A DNA stretch of 64,000 bases from Bedellia somnulentella (Eukaryota > Arthropoda > Insecta > Lepidoptera > Bedelliidae), in contig OY755183.1 of the NCBI GenBank assembly GCA_963576735.1, forward strand, positions 14,527,213 through 14,591,212, in the 5' to 3' direction. This document shows, in pieces, positions 32,000 through 44,704 of this stretch (its first letter is position 1; the number at the start of each line of letters is the position of its first letter). A program made the position numbers and the translations under genes. The notes beneath the pieces were generated by a model, which was given only the letters and a program-made list of their open reading frames with translations, was not told where the DNA came from and made no database searches.

Positions 32000-32745
32000 G
32001 ACTTACTGACCCCGGGGGTCAAAGAAAGGGCTATTCTTAATACCATCTTTTTGCAAAATAGTATAGCAATTGTTAATATTGACAATCTGGTCATCCCACT
32101 CATCATATCATGTGGTATTCAAAGTAACTTTAAGCCTGGAAGGTGCATAAATGTAATATCGGTGTGTTATTACCTAGGACCTATGATGTTAACCCTTACC
32201 TAGTCGATTAAACCACCCATATGACATTGGAAAAGGCAGATAGGTGTAGGCCCAACTCTATCTATTTTCAATCAAAAAATTATGAAGCGCTTATTAATTT
32301 TTGATAACTATAAAAACCTTGATCTGTCTGATTATTTTAAGTAATATCTTCGAGTGATTTTTAAGTCCTCATATTACAAACATAACTGTGGCTTTGCCAA
32401 CCCTTAAGATGTTTTATTTTGGTTTCCCTAGGAATGGACACTTTGCTTACCATTTTGTATGAAAATCGCCTTTATGTGTCCATATTCATATATTTATGTT
32501 AAAGGTTTGGCAAAATAGGAGTATTTTGAAAATTCGCCACCATGATTGATGCCCGACCCATCTCCTCATTTTCCATATCACATTAAGTAAGTATTGGCTA
32601 TAGGATAGCGCCCTACCACGTTAGTACGCTGTCCAAGCAAAACGTGGGTACTCTAAACACGAGGTGACGTCATGTTCAGAAGTATTAGTACCTCTGCCAT
32701 GTCAACCCCTTCGGAGATATACCGCGTGATCGCTTGAGTGAGTCT
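32000..32745. repeat. Degenerate SINE-C pieces
   Basis: A minus-strand relic ends near 32265 (ATAGGTGTAGGCCCAAC). A plus-strand 3' half lies at about 32600-32745 (CGTGGGTACTCTAAACACGA, GTCAACCCCTTCGGAGATAT). The middle is AT-rich. Confidence 0.6.
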
Positions 32746-33564
32746 TGGGTATTTAAGTCTTTGCCTTACCCGTTCTAAAACTTTTTGAGTCATAATTTAG
32801 ACGTCAAAAATATATTTCTCCTACAACTATAATAACTTTACGAGATAAACGCACAAAATCTATTAAACCCTTCCGAGTTAACTTTTCAATTAACCCACAC
32901 CTGTAATACAACTTGATACAACTTGCAATTATCATTCTTATCCCGTCGCATTAAAATGTATATTTGTAAATTAAGCGCTGAAAGTGTGCTGTAAAGTTAA
33001 GTAATGTTAGTAAAATAACAGTGAAAGTTGGCCCGGACTTGCTCGCGTAACGTACGGGACCCGTTTTAATTCGAGTCCTGACCCCGACGTTCTTCATTAT
33101 CTTATTACTTAGTGAACTTTATGGAGTCCTGGTATGATGTCTTGATACTTTAGGGTGGATTTTTGTAATTTTATACAATATGCTTTTAAAAGTGGGTGTA
33201 GGAGGTCTAGGCGTGATGTATATAATTTTAAATACAAAGAAATAATTTTGGTCTTCTTTTTATATTTTAGGTTAAATGTTTATACGTTATATAGCCTTTT
33301 TGAATTATTTGGTATACATTTTCAAAACAAAGCTTCTTTTCATGATGACATATATTAACCAACCAATAACTACTAAGGCCGAAATGAAATATGAAAAAAA
33401 TAACCTCTTAATAATAATTATGCATATTCGATAGAATTGAATTATGGGAACTCATGACTATGGAAACGTGATAAATTACTTTAAATAATGTTACTTATTA
33501 ATAACGTCTAATCATATTGCAAAGTCACATAGAATGACAGCACGAGATAATAATTTTAATAAGA
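32746..33564. other. AT-rich stretch with a short GC-richer patch
   Basis: 33020-33100 (TAACGTACGGGACCCGTTTT) is less AT-rich. No gene is supported. Confidence 0.25.
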
Positions 33565-33720
33565 AAAACCCAATCGATGTAGTTGGAGTGAAGACTCATC
33601 ACCAATTAAAATTTATGTCTACCATCTTCCCTATAAGTTTTCAAATGTCTGCCACAGTTTCTATCTTAGAAGCTCTGGCTACCCCTTTTTAGGATTTATG
33701 GTCGTGAGCATATGTATGTA
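33565..33720 (+). repeat. SINE-A, degenerate
   Basis: TCGATGTAGTTGGAG, TCTACCATCTTCCC, GAAGCTCTGGCTACCCC, then GTGAGCATATGTATG. Confidence 0.6.
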
Positions 33721-33839
33721 AAACCCCCAACTTTTGTAGTAATCATTGGTTATTCATCATTATTATAATCCTTATCGAACATACTGAAAAATTGCAAAAG
33801 TACCAAGAGCTCATAGACCAACTAGAGATCTTAAGACGT

Positions 33840-34080
33840 CGCACTCTGGAAGCAGAGTTGTTCTAAGTAGAGATCGTTAATGGGCGCCGCCTTCACCTTG
33901 ACCAGGAGTGAACTTTCACCCACTTCTGGTGCCCTGGTACATTGGCCTGGTTAAACGTGGACTTTTCATTTCAGCTGATCATTTCTACTTCATTTCGATA
34001 TTTCAGGGTCACTTTGTCTTTTGTTGATTAACTTTAGTTGCCTCTTGTAATGAAAGATAAGCATAATGGTGGGATTGAGC
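33840..34080. other. GC-richer unique block
   Basis: CGCCGCCTTCACCTTGACCA, CCACTTCTGGTGCCCTGGTA and surroundings stand out from the AT-rich flanks. It could be an old coding remnant or regulatory DNA; no frame is convincing. Confidence 0.25.
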
Positions 34081-34540
34081 TGCCTGTGAGTCACATATTT
34101 AGTAATACTTAGTAAACCTATCCAAAAATTACAAGCTCAGGGTTTATAAATTGGAATTGGTTACAAAACGCAATTCTTTCATTTTCTTTTATCTCACATA
34201 TTAAACGAAAATCAAGGTTTTAATAAACAAAAACACCATGAAAAAGGGATTTATTTATTAATTTTAAGACATTTATTTATTTATTTACATAAGGAAAAAA
34301 CAGCTTTATTAATCAAAATTATGAGACGCTTTTAATACATAATTAGCCTAACAATTTTCACCAATGAAAATATATATTTAATAACGTATGTGTAGAAAAA
34401 AATATATCTTAGTAATCATAATTTATTTTTCATGAAAATATATGATATATATATATATAAGATATAATTAAACTAGGTCAAACAAATTATTTTATTAGTC
34501 TTAACATTATTCAGTTAAATAAATCCGAGTCTAGAATTTG

Positions 34541-34596
34541 CCGTCGGCAAGTTCAAAGCGTTTGCCGTCGGCTCTTTGATCTTACCGCCCGTCGGC
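34541..34596 (+). promoter_or_regulatory. Three CCGTCGGC motifs at exact 24-bp spacing
   Basis: CCGTCGGC occurs at 34541, 34565 and 34589, in a local GC-rich patch surrounded by AT-rich DNA. The intervening sequences are only loosely similar, so this looks like repeated protein-binding sites or an eroded 24-bp minisatellite. No factor is assigned. Confidence 0.4.
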
Positions 34597-34799
34597 GTTT
34601 TCCGGATTATTACTAATACCCGGCTACACATTGGCTATCCACCCGGAAAATATTTGACATTACATACGTTTTTTAGAAAATAATATATTTTAGTTCCTGT
34701 TTAAAAACTTCATAATAAAAACGCTTTAATATTGTTCCGGGTATTAAACAAGGGCAACAATTGTGTGAACGGATCAAAACTTATTCATAATTTTATATA

Positions 34800-35100
34800 C
34801 GCAATTTACATACGCCCAATAACAACATAAAATTCCCAACATCCTCAGTCGCCTCAATAGATTAGTGAGAGTAAAACCATGTCATTGTTGTAGAATTAAT
34901 GACATAAGAATTGAAATGCTTACACATACAATATTCTAGCTGGAATCAAAGTTTATCGGTCTGTGTGAATACCTCCACGTACCCCATATAAAGCTACCGT
35001 GACAATCTTATCCCCATAGAACCTACAAAAGAGACTGAGAAATTCCAAATTTCGAAGCTTAACCTACCACTTTTTGAGATGTATGCTGTGATTATTTGTA
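34800..35100. repeat. SINE-A relics, both strands
   Basis: A minus piece (CATCCTCAGTCGCCTC) and a plus piece (GACTGAGAAATTCCAAATTT). Low similarity. Confidence 0.35.
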
Positions 35101-35162
35101 GGTTGAGTGGGAGGTAGATAGTAGCAGGTGTAGGTAAAGTGTGAGAGGTAGGTAACCAAGAA

Positions 35163-35402
35163 TCCTATTAATATTATAAAGGCGAAAGTTTGTAAGTATG
35201 AATGTATGAATGTATGGATGTTTGTTACTCTTTCACGCAATAACTACTGAATGAATTTGAATGAAACTTTACCACAATATAGCTTATACATCAAAATAAC
35301 ACATAAGCTACAATTTTTGAGGTTTTATTAAAATAATTAAAAAAACGCCTTAAGCTTTGTCATAAGCAAATTTGACAGTACGAAGTCTGTCGGGTCAGCT
35401 AG
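35163..35402 (+). mobile_element. Non-autonomous Helitron, complete
   Basis: It starts TCCTATTAATATTATAAAGG after an A and ends GGGTCAGCTAG before a T. The 3' hairpin GACAG...CTGTC lies 11 nt before the end. The 240-bp body has ACTCTTTCACGCAATAAC. It is a different Helitron family from 24186-24516 and is very common in Lepidoptera. Confidence 0.82.
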
Positions 35403-36317
35403 TAATTTATAAATTGCATTTAGTTCCTAATACTTTTATTATGTTAACAAGAAGCATATTTCTAAGAAGTAATCAGACTCAATGCTAATTCATAACGTAT
35501 GCAACTACACCATAAACTCTCCTCAATTGTTTAACAGCAAAACCAATCTATACCCATGACACTGATGATACACCAGCACACAAAGGCTTGTTGATAATGA
35601 TGATAAATTTCCACAAAATAACCTGAAACCCTTGCTAACAAATTAAACTCACTAGCACCAAAAAATCTTCTTTAATTACCATTTCAATCTTATTTACATT
35701 GCAAAGAAAGGTAAATTCTTTGTATCACATTCCACACCGTAACTTGGCTGTAAAGTCTGCAGTGTGGTAAACAGAGCCATCATTCTAAACAAGATAGGAA
35801 CATATTAGATCTAGTTTAAAACGTTATTTACGTGCCCACCCCACGCTCGCAATATAGGGTGTATAATGTGCTCTTCCTTGGATAAAAGAATACGGTTAAG
35901 GGGAAGTGATACGTCGTATTTTTATACGATTTTATTTCTTTCTAAGACTTACAGTTATTATCCCAAAATGGGTACTCAGATTGTTGGAACTTACTATTCT
36001 TCAACCGTATTTAGAAGTCGACAGTGCAAAAAATATTTTATCATGGAATTTCTGGTGACGGGTTTTCATCCTCACTAGCTGATAAACTTCTGGAAAGTTT
36101 TACCTATTAGTTGCCTCGTACGACACTTGTATAAAGGTATAGGATGGTACTAATTAAACTAGTACGTTTTTTTTATTTTAATATAACCTACAACACGAAA
36201 ACGTATTAGACGTAATTTTTATTATTACCTTGATTATCAAATCTTTATTTTATACAAAATTTTACGATATAGATGTTGATTATATATTTTTTAATAAGAC
36301 ATGGCAATAATAGCATA
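35403..36317. other. AT-rich stretch, one faint SINE-A relic
   Basis: A relic at about 35945-36130 includes a GGTGACGGGTTTTCATCC phrase. The 70-codon ORF at 35866 has no support. Confidence 0.25.
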
Positions 36318-36470
36318 CATGCATACACGTACTCACGGCTATAAACCCCAAAAAGGGTAGTTTCAGAATGATGATTTTCTCAGCCGGTTTGAAAGTTGAG
36401 TGAAGAAAAGACGGTAAAGTAAAAGTCCATTGGTTGGTGATGAGTCTCCACTCCAACCACACAAATCAAA
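36318..36470 (-). repeat. SINE-A, 5' truncated
   Basis: ACTCACGGCTATAAACCCC, TTTGGTTGGTGATGAGTC-like core, diverged. Confidence 0.6.
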
Positions 36471-37466
36471 CATCATATTTTACAAAACATATCTTTAAAT
36501 AAGTATCTCATGTCACAAGCCAATACCATTTACTTTCTACGTATTGAACTCAGAACTGTGTGCTATATAGCATTTTAAACTAATTTAAAGATGTGTTAGA
36601 TTATATTAATAGTATTTTAAATTTGAAAGTAAGTCAATGGTAATTTTTAGTGTTTTTAAGCAATATGGCATATTTTAGCCACGCAATTTCTAAAAGTGAG
36701 TGAGAAAGTTTAGGATTTGTAGCCATAAGTATAATTGTAACTATGTGTGTGAAATATGTTATCCTGATATGAAATTGGATTAACATATTAAAATAGTCCG
36801 AAGTTTAGTTTATAAAATAGACGTCTCCTTAACACGAGGCGAAGCTTCCTTTGGTGTGCAGAAAAATTGGCAGATTAAAAGAGGGACGCATTCGTGTGTG
36901 AAGAAACATTGTAGCTGGTGCGTCGCGAGAAACAAAACATGAAGGAAAATATCTCTTTTTTACAGTTTTACGCTCAAAGAGATTTCATGCAAAGTTCGCC
37001 TGTACCTCTAAGATAAGCGCTGGTTTATAGGTTTTGAGGAATTTATTTTATTATTTTTGAGACTAGCTCTGTTTTGCGGGTTTCTTTGTGAAATTTCATA
37101 TATTTATATAGTCCATTCACCTATTCACCTGGTTTCGGTAAAATATCTAGTTTTATCTGCCTATTTTGCCTTTGTGAATTGTAACAGAATTGTGTATTGT
37201 GAATACACATTTTTAGTATAATGTATCTTAGAATCTTAGTGCAAATGTTCAGTAACTTATAAAAAAACAGTATCAATAATTTGAAGCTTCTATTATTTCC
37301 AGATTGAAACATAGTGTTAAACTATGTGTTCGTAAGATATGAAAGAAGCTGGTATGTGATGGTCGTTTACTGGTCGATTAATTACTGGGGGTCATTTTTG
37401 AGACCAATAATCTCTATGAAAACTCTGTGAAATTGTGACATAGTTGCCTAAAACTTTTTAGGTAAT
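36471..37466. other. Mostly unique AT-rich DNA
   Basis: A GC-richer patch at 36830-36960 (GAGGCGAAGCTTCC, GGTGCGTCGCGAG) is unexplained. No gene is supported. Confidence 0.25.
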
Positions 37467-37850
37467 GGAACACCTTTTAATTGCTGTATTAAGTAGTATA
37501 AAAGTCTCCGTTTTAGTGCTTTTTAGACAACGTTCTGATGGTTGTTATTATGAGCCTATCAGGTAAATCACATAGTCCTTTCTTTATTAAAAAAATATAA
37601 AGTATACATACATACATATTCTCACGGCTATAAATCCCTAGAAGGGGTAGCCAGAATAAGGAATTAGAAATTCCCCAGTCACTTTTAGAAGTTATGTGGG
37701 GATTAGATGGTGAAATAAAGGTTCTTGGTGATGGGTCTCCAACCGCATCGCCCAAAAATCCCTTAAAAACCCCAATAACGTTAGTCGCCTCTTACGTACA
37801 CCCACCGGAAGAAATGGGGTAGTGCTATTCTAAGCCGACACTACACAGCT
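37467..37850 (-). mobile_element. SINE-A plus about 135 bp of shared 3' flank (copy 1)
   Basis: 37467-37601 is nearly identical to 47334-47468 (AACACCTTTTAATTGCTG onward) and in both places it abuts the tail of a minus-strand SINE-A (37602-37850 here). Similarity ends with the SINE 5' end on the right. It is either a retroposed SINE with its downstream flank or a small segmental duplication. Confidence 0.78.
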
Positions 37851-38029
37851 AACAGTGTTGTACGTTTAATAAAAAAAATATGATGAGGTAAATAATTGCT
37901 TGCAAACCCTCTTACAGGTTTCTGATAGTCTGGACTCTGTCATACAAATATTACGAGTATGTTACTTTTTTATTTCATCAATCATTTCCAATTTTCTTGT
38001 AATGCTTTCTTTTCTTGTTACACTTTTTT

Positions 38030-38283
38030 TGCTGTGTAGTGTCGGCTTAGAATAGCCCTACCCCATTTCTTCCGGTGGGTGTACGTAAGAGGCGACTAAC
38101 GGTATTGGGGCTTTTAAGGGAATTTTGGGCGATGCGGTAGGAAACCCATCACCAACAACCTTTATCTCACCGTCTTTTTCCCACTCAACTTTCCAAAGGT
38201 GGCTTAGGAATTTCCAATTCCTTAGCTCTGGCTACCCCTTCTTGGGATTTATAGCCGTGAGTATATGTATGTATGTATGTACT
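38030..38283 (+). mobile_element. SINE-A, full length
   Basis: Clean copy from GCTGTGTAGTGTCGGCTTAG to a tail of three GTAT units. Only a weak ACTTT flank match was seen. Confidence 0.85.
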
Positions 38284-39436
38284 TTCTTTTTACCTTACCA
38301 CTGAAAACACTAAGAAACTTCTCAAATGACTATATATTAGGCAATTTTATAGTACTAAACGCAATAAAATACCCCAAAAAAATATTAATTGTATTAGACC
38401 ACTAATATTTAAAACACGAGCAAATTCATTCGAAGTCTAAATATCCAAAATAACTTCACAACCGTATTCTCACAACATTCCTTTTTGAAAATATCTCTCA
38501 CTTCGTTTAATACATACGAATGACTACTAATATCTTCAGAGGGAAAGAAAATGAGATTTCGCCGAAAGGGGGTACACCCTACTAACGTTTTAGACGTCTC
38601 ATAAATTCAAGAAATGCTCACGATAAATAACTTGTGGCACCAAGCACTAATGTAGCGTTATGAAGAAACGGGTCCATTTTTTAATTTTTACGATATTTTA
38701 ATGTCTTAGGAAGTGCGGTGGTTGATTAGAATTTAAATGCACATGCCTTAGATGACTTGTATGCACGAGAGAGTAGGGTGTACATTATTTACTGTAGTAA
38801 CTGTACTTTTTTTTGCTTTTAAAGGATACCGCTGGTGGTAATGACCCGTATTATTACTCGGGAATGACTAAGAACGTACGTATTTGCATAGCAAAGGTTT
38901 AATGTTTTTTTTATAGGTGATTAGCAAAGCATTGCTAATAAATGAAACAACGATATGTTTTATGTGTACTCTTGGTTTAATTATTCTGTAGTTGTTTTTA
39001 GAATATTATCTCTTTATCGGACACCAGCTTTGTTGGGTTCACCTGAAAAAATGAAAATAATTGTATTATTTAAACGATTGAAAAAGTGTTTTTATAGTTG
39101 AGTCGTCAACCAAGTGGATTGTTTGCAAAGAAAATCCTTTTTAGAGCTAAAATAAAGTTATTTGTCTATTTAGAGGGAGATGTTACCCGTGTCTTCATGG
39201 TCGTTATTTCCTCATATTGGATTAGATTGTAATGTAAAGCATAATTAATTATTATATTTGACTAAAATATTAAACTAATCAAAAACTTAATAAATATAAA
39301 ATAATGAGAGTATTATGCGCTTATAAAACTACTTTATTTCCATTAACGTTATTTCAGAAGAAAGCAGAGTTTGGAATTGAGCATGATATTTTAAATAAAT
39401 ATCTATTTATCAACTCATCCTTATTGAGAAATAAAT
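38284..39436. other. AT-rich unique DNA
   Basis: Nothing supported as gene or repeat. Confidence 0.3.
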
Positions 39437-39520
39437 GGCCACTGTTAGGCCTGCCTCAAAGATCTCCACATTGACCAGCCCTGCGCTGCTTTCTATCCAT
39501 CGGCTTCCCACGACCTGAAA
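39437..39520 (-). repeat. 3' end fragment of another LINE family (CR1-like)
   Basis: On the minus strand, GGTCAATGTGGAGATCTTTG and an AGGCCTAACAGTGGCC phrase match the common lepidopteran LINE 3' end that I recall as coding WKSLEEAYVQQW. It is degenerate and short. Confidence 0.45.
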
Positions 39521-40782
39521 TAAACGAAATAATATATTAAAATGGGAATAACAAGACAGTAATTTAATGTTTAAGTTTCCAGTTTCCTAGTCACTTCGTA
39601 GTACTAAGATGCAGACACGTTCTAATCACTCATTAGACGCTGCAGACGACAAGTCAAATTGGAAGGAGGAACTTAGGAAATTGAAACAAAAAGAAGGCTT
39701 CGAGGTTTTACGTTCAGCTGGGAAAAATGGACGTGGTATATGTGGTGCTAAAATCAATTAAATTTTCATTCAGCTTAGTGGCCTTTATCTGTATTTATGT
39801 ACATGTATTTTTTTCCAAAACTATAACCTCTGATGGAAAATTATATAATTAAATTAAATGTTAGCATTTTCTTATAATCTAGACCAGAAATAAAAAGATT
39901 ATCTAAAATTATAAAAACATTGAACGAATTCAAATAATGAAAAGTAGACTGAATTATAAAATAAATACGCTGCAAAAATGTATTCTGAATATTTATGTTT
40001 AATCTACAATGAGGCAATTTCTTTGTAATTTATAATAAAAAAAAACAACGAAATTGAAAACTTTTTTTTCTTCTAGCACTAAAATAATCCAACAAACATA
40101 ATGTATTTTCTATTTTTCATTTCATACCACATCGCGTATTTTATTACTTCTAAATACTGTAAGTTTAAAACACCCGCGTAAAATTAAATCGGTCTTAGAG
40201 AGACGAAACTCAGTTACTCGCCCACCTGTTGATAGGCTAATTAATTCGATTTCTTATTCTCACTTTTTTCTTACAAACTTTCTTAGATGTGCTTTATTGT
40301 TTGGTTCGAATTAGTATTTGTTTTTTTAAATAGGCAACAGCAGTTTAAATAATTGAGTTAATTTAATTTGATATACATTACTTTAGTTAGTGACCTTTAT
40401 ATTTTATATGATTTTATTTGCATTATTTTCCATGAAGAATGAAAAAAGAGTAAGCAGATTAATTTATTTCGGACTGGTAAATACGCTAAACGGTATTTTT
40501 TATTTTGCAGTTGCTTAATGTTTTAAAGATTAAATGTCACGACCTCCAGCCTCGTCCAAATTTATAATAATATATACCCATAGTTATATTTTACACCATT
40601 TTTCTATATACGCTTCCTAAAACAAATATCACTATAACTTCTTAGAAGCCTGATCTATAAAACTCACACTATTTCAAAAACTTTAAATAAAGCCGAATAA
40701 AAAAATTAGGTAGTAAAAATTTTAATTGTATCCAATACTGTATTCTTTTGTCACCGCATAATTATGCCCGCCAGAATCTCAC

Positions 40783-40955
40783 GTAGACCCTTTTATAACT
40801 CGAAACTCGTTAAATTGTAAAAGTCCGGGCACATTAATTTTATCGGTCAAGAGATCATCGTCATACGTCATTAATTCGCCATAAAACTGTAACCCCATTA
40901 AAATTACACCATTCTTATCGAGCAAATTAAGTCGAAACCAGGAACGTTTTTTGTA
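40783..40955 (-). CDS. Candidate internal coding exon of an unidentified host gene
   Basis: A 173-nt segment is bounded by an acceptor (AAAGTTGCAG|TAC) and a good donor (TCTAC|GTGAGA). It is open in one frame. It encodes YKKRSWFRLNLLDKNGVILM, then GLQFYGELMTYDDDLLTDKI and NVPGLLQFNEFRVIKGS, with start phase 0 and two extra nucleotides at the end. The alternation of hydrophobic strands with an LLDKNG turn and a VIKGS end is reminiscent of OB-fold segments of single-stranded-DNA-binding proteins, but that is a weak guess. The residue composition is far more protein-like than the other ORFs of the window. No sister exon was found nearby, so the neighbours may lie beyond large introns, or it is a lone remnant. 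Confidence 0.4.
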
Positions 40956-41544
40956 CTGCAACTTTGTTTATAGATCGTGAACATGTGCTTATGGGTAATT
41001 AGTTTGGAGGTCTTGAACGGTTTGTAAATTGTTCACAACTTTGAACTTTGAGACTTGCTAACTTAACAATCAATATAGTATCATAATTAAAACAACGATA
41101 TGAAAAAGAGGCGTCCTGGAAAATCTGCTTTGTGTGAACACACCTTCGATAAGCCAAACCGATAAACCACCTACTGTCGAAAGACTCCCTGCAACTCTAC
41201 CTTTCGTAAAGGGTGAGATGTACGATAAAGTATTTTCTATTCTATTCTAATTAAGGTCTGAATTTTCCAATTACTGTCATACTCATATCGAGGTTTTGAT
41301 AGTAATCAAATCAATATTATTAATTCAAAAACTTAGCCATTTGTCAATCATATTAATCACAACACTATAGTTTATTAATTAAATGCTTGCAATAATCGAG
41401 TCAGAAATAAATCATTCAAACAAAGTTTGTGTTTACACCCCCAGCCCAGATCTAACAAATCGAAACCAAGATTTTCAGGTCCCGAGTCATTCGTTGGACT
41501 ATAGAGACAGTTATTGTATCTCTCAAACTTAAACGTTCAACACT
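40956..41544. other. Mixed unique sequence
   Basis: No repeat recognised. If the exon at 40783-40955 is real, this is intron upstream of it. Confidence 0.25.
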
Positions 41545-41850
41545 TCTAATTATCACGAGACATGTCATTGTCTCCTGGTGTTCGGAGTACCTACGTTTTG
41601 CTTGGACAGTGTACTCACGTGATAGGGGGCAGGCCTATCGCCGTTTCGTACGAATACACTGTCACAATACTAAGTACAACTCAGCCTTGTAAGTTTCCTC
41701 ACAATATTTTCCCTCACCGTTAACATCCATGATAAATTAACCACACATTTAGAAAAGACACATTCGTGTAGGCCCGGCTCGGGGATCGAACCGTCGCCTG
41801 TTTGCATGACAGATGGTAGTTCTTATCCATTTAGCTACACTGTTGTATTA
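41545..41850 (-). mobile_element. SINE-C, near full length
   Basis: It lacks the tail and terminal hairpin but keeps the body and a diverged tRNA-like head (CTCGGGGATCGAACCG; CATTTAGCTACACTG). Confidence 0.8.
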
Positions 41851-43582
41851 TCATATCTAATTACATTATTACGGAAGTAGAAAATCACACTTTGTAAGTA
41901 CTTGAAAATGTTTGTCCATTAGCAAACTGAAAGGCGTAATTAATTAAGGTTGTTGAGGTCGTAATCCGTTAAATAAAGATCTCTTGGGACCAATTTGCGC
42001 TCCAAAATGCAACTGTTCTAACCAACTTACTTAAAACTACACGAACTTTCAGTTTATAAAACATCTTATAAGTGCTTTTAGGTATTAATGGAGGGATAAG
42101 TTTGTTTAAGAATTTATTACTTACTAAAATCGTGATGGAACTAAGACTGAAGAATTAGTTAGAATATATCAACTATTAACTACAAGTATTATGCCTGTTA
42201 CATCAATTTACTTTCACCCATCCTCTATGTGCCCGATGCCCGTGCCATGTTAACATTCAATGTTCTATCTTTTTTACAATATTATCGTTCGCATCGCGCC
42301 TTTCCCGAATCACACTATTTCTCACTTGATCATATATTTTAACATATACTTATATTTTTCTCTTAACATTAAAAATATAATCAACAATCCTATATTTCAT
42401 TAATTTTCGGGGCTAAGACTATAAGCGAAAAAAGTTAAAACTCAAATTTGAACTAAAGTTGAGGTATGTTTTTCACCTAGTTATGGTTGAGTTAGAAGCT
42501 TGGCTCTACATGAGCTTTCTAATATTTGGTGAATATTCATTTGCTAGCATAGTATTATTTTAACTACATATTTCTCAAAAAGATTTTAGGTAACCACGTT
42601 ACCCTATAATAAGGTTTTGAAAACATAGTTTTTTTTTTAAATATAGAAAAAGCACAATATATTTATAAATCGACGACAAAAAATATTTATTTTTAAACCA
42701 ACAATGAATTAATAACATAAAACTTGTTGTTGAATGTTAGCAAAAACGAAACCGATACTTATAGATGGCAGATAAAAATGTTAACAGGTTCTATTTGTCG
42801 GTGTTAATTTAATGTAAATAAAACATAAATATCCTAGATATAGTTAGGATGTCAAAACGCTTCGTTATTGACGACTATATCGTAATTATTAACACAATAT
42901 TAAGGCCAGTCACATATCGATCTCTTAATTACCTTTGTTCTACTCAAGCCTGCAAACTGAAAAAAGTTTGTCATAAATCAGTCTGTAAAAAGGTGCGTCA
43001 AATTATGTGCCAGCTTATTTTCTTTTTAATTGTAGCAAACACTGGCTGAATGCAACGAGGTCCGTGCCGCAAAAAATGACAATTACAATGTCACATTAAA
43101 TTGTCACTTGTCAAGTGTCAGTGATCAACCAAATTATCTGTGCATCTGCTTTAAGCAATTTTGAATTCTATTCCAACCCAATAAGGTTATTATAGCTGAT
43201 GCGTTTGATGGTTTTGATAATGTATCGTGTAGTTATTAAGGACACGTATCGAAATGTAGTTGGAAGCACTAACCTTTAATTTTGTTTAATTGCTGTTATT
43301 TTCAATGTTTTTCGTTTAGGTCCAAATTTAGTAATTGCCAATGAAAACGTTCATAACTTAAAGTTGAATTTGTATAATGGATACTATAAATATATCTGAA
43401 GGCAATATAACGTGTTAACCATAAGAATTCGCTATTCGCTAAAGGTAATCATTAATATATTCGTGTTATGCGACAGAAGAATGAAACTTATCGATCTTTA
43501 TTTACATATATTCTTAAATAAATATTTTTTTCTGAAAATCATGGTTTAGATAATACAGAATCATTCTTATAAGTCTTATAGA
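41851..43582. other. AT-rich region, no gene supported
   Basis: A cluster of TGACA/TGTCA words at 43075-43125 (ATTGTCACTTGTCAAGTGTC) is the only notable local feature. The 66-codon ORF at 42849 has no domain. Confidence 0.25.
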
Positions 43583-43862
43583 AACCGGGATAGCTCAGTG
43601 GGTATAACACCGCTTATTGTGCACGAGAAGGGTTCAAAACTCGGGTTGGGCCTACACCAATTTGTCTTTTCTAAAGACATATGTTTCGTTTTTTACTCAT
43701 GTGACAGTGAATTCGTACAAAACGCCCTATCACGTGAGTACACTGTCCAAGCAAAACGTGGGTTCTCTAAACACTAGGTGACAATTCAACGTTATGTTCA
43801 GAAGTATTAGTACCTCTGCCAACCCCTTCGCGGTTATATGACGTGAACGTTTGAATTTGAGT
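43583..43862 (+). mobile_element. SINE-C with internal deletion
   Basis: Head with A box TAGCTCAGTGGGTA and B box GGTTCAAAACTC. About 70 bp of the body are lost between ACATATG and TCATGTGACAG. The 3' end is diverged (CCAACCCCTTCGCGGTTATA). Confidence 0.82.
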
Positions 43863-44469
43863 TTGATCTTAGGCAAATACAAATTCCTACCTGGTTAACC
43901 AAAAACTGATAATTGCACACAAAAGCTCATGTTTTACCAACAGTTATTCAACATTAATAAGTTGAAAAGGAACACAAACCATGTTGTATCACATCAATGA
44001 TCGAATTATAATTAAGTACTATCCAACAAAAACACAATATGCGCAGCTTGGTACAAAATTCTTGGGATTTCAAAACCATCGTTAACATTACCAAAAATGG
44101 TTGAAATTTTACGTTAAAATTCAACAAGTTTGAAGGAACATTAACATGGTTATCTGTTTAAAAGATCGCTGATATAAAGTGATAAGTACCGCTCTGCTGT
44201 GTTTTTGTACGTGCTTTCCGTGGTTTCATTTACATTATTTGCGATTACTTTGAGAACACATTAACTCTTTTTTTTACACGTATAGGAGTAAAAAAAAGTA
44301 GTAAATTAATTGTAGACACAGTTAGACTAACTTTGCTATTCATTGTACTGTATCAATTTATTTCTCATATCATCATGTTAGGTTAATCGGACAATAAAAA
44401 CAGCACTTTATGAAAAATACTAATAAAGAAAAAATTCCGTAGAGTTTACTTGAACATAGTAATACTTTG

Positions 44470-44665
44470 TTGTCCCTGAAACCTCATGTGGGGTTATTTT
44501 AATAATCAATCAAGGGAAGAAAGATTTTGGACACCAGCAGGATTTGAACCCGCTACATCCCGGTCTACGCCCCGGTCGCTCTGCCAACTGAGCTATGGTG
44601 CCAAGTAACCAGTGTTGCGAAATTTATATTTCCTTGCATCTTAACTACTTACTTGAAACCAAATT
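44470..44665 (-). mobile_element. Divergent SINE-E relative
   Basis: A tRNA-like block (A box TAGCTCAGTTGGCAGAGC; B box GGTTCAAATCC; acceptor GGCACCA / TGGTGTC) sits in the same context as SINE-E: AATTTCGCAACACTGG upstream, and a CCCCACATGAGG motif downstream. The head belongs to a different subfamily. Confidence 0.72.
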
Positions 44666-44704
44666 TTTCATTGATTGTGTTTTGCTACATGGAAGCTTTT
44701 AAAA

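Noticed and set aside
37600..37625. ACATACATAC microsatellites as independent features here and at many other sites
   Set aside because: Nearly all are tails of SINE-A or LINE-B copies, always at the 3' side of the element.
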